NCBI GenBank assembly: GCA_035294245.1
Contig: DATGLG010000043.1
Span: 214,607 to 278,606 of the forward strand
Length of the DNA stretch: 64,000 nt
Direction: 5' to 3'
Origin: DATGLG01 sp035294245
GTDB taxonomy: Bacteria; Pseudomonadota; Alphaproteobacteria; JACZXZ01
Both the position numbers and the translations under genes were made by a program. Shown in pieces: positions 63,793-64,000 of the stretch. The notes under the pieces were generated by a model. That model ran no database searches and was not told where the DNA came from. It worked only from the letters and a program-made list of their open reading frames with translations. Position 1 is the first letter of the stretch; each line of letters starts with the position of its first letter.

Positions 63793-63984
63793 CGTCATTC
63801 CGGCTCTGCGCGGAGCCGGAATCCAAGGCCGCATGCCTGGATGCCCGCTCCCCGCCTGCGCGCTACGGCATGCACACATCTCAGTCTGCACTCTCCCCCT
63901 CGTCATTCCCGCGAAAGCGGGAATCCAGTATTTCCGCGGAAAACCTGGATTCCGGCTCTCCGCTGCGCTCCGGCCGGAATGACG
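63793..63984. repeat. Three dispersed palindromic repeats of the GTCATTCC type
   Basis: 63793-63826 (CGTCATTCCGGCTC, loop TGCGCG, GAGCCGGAAT), 63901-63928 (CGTCATTCCCGCGAAAGCGGGAATCCAG) and an inverted copy at 63945-63984 (CTGGATTCCGG ... CCGGAATGACG). Each is a hairpin; together they resemble the short REP-like elements scattered in many alphaproteobacterial genomes. They fill the non-coding end of the window; between 63603 and 63792 I see no gene beyond the possible DUF3305 start region. Confidence 0.75.
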
Positions 63985-64000
63985 GCTATTCCTTTGGAGG

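Overview
The window is GC-rich and densely coded, with short gaps and many stop/start overlaps. The organism is an alphaproteobacterium, probably of the rhizobial branch. Support comes from the order and content of the cell-wall cluster, a circularly permuted (two-piece) tmRNA gene whose tag reads ANDNYAEARLAA, an alpha-type SspB, a ThyX thymidylate synthase and a rhizobial-style formate dehydrogenase (FDH) cluster. It is mostly chromosomal core. I see no prophage, transposase, CRISPR array or secretion island.

Layout. (1) 1-3120, minus strand: 5' part of recN, bamD, a clear terminator, then lpxC. (2) 3262-21665, minus strand: an unbroken division and cell wall (dcw) cluster. In transcription order it is mraZ, rsmH, ftsL, ftsI, murE, murF, mraY, murD, ftsW, murG, murC, murB, ddl, ftsQ, ftsA, ftsZ. 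Most junctions are 4-nt ATGA or GTGA overlaps. A phased TGGG repeat array (MraZ boxes) overlaps a promoter upstream of mraZ. (3) 22004-25426: RNase P RNA, an AmpD-like amidase, a GNAT enzyme and an FAD-linked 2-hydroxyacid dehydrogenase. (4) 25633-32450: a very large AsmA-type protein, then on the minus strand ssrA (tmRNA), sspB, class I fumarase, TfoX-like and RHH proteins. (5) 32573-40686: thyX, apbC/mrp, hflK-hflC, a DUF2065 peptide, a DegP-type protease, serB and miaA. (6) 40772-46254: branched-chain amino acid genes ilvB, ilvN, ilvC and leuA, with a leucine-rich leader in front of leuA. (7) 46328-52086: the rod-shape operon mreB-mreC-mreD-mrdA-rodA, then tRNA-Lys(CTT). (8) 52261-63602: an ArsR/AHSA1 pair with a tandem operator, then a formate dehydrogenase locus (4Fe-4S protein, 40-aa membrane peptide, PepSY-like protein, gamma, lipoprotein, beta, alpha, Tat peptide, TorD chaperone, DUF3306, DUF3305). 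The end holds dispersed palindromic repeats.

How it works together. dcw and mre/rod cover precursor synthesis, septation and elongation of peptidoglycan. ssrA and sspB are the tag and the adaptor of one trans-translation/ClpXP disposal route and are neighbours here. hflKC and DegP form an envelope quality-control block. The formate dehydrogenase locus carries its own maturation factors and several uncharacterised small envelope proteins.

The strongest non-gene signal is the leuA leader at 44491-44706. Its Leu codons contain a perfect anti-Shine-Dalgarno for leuA inside a fully nested set of complementary arms. This looks like leucine-sensing translational attenuation.
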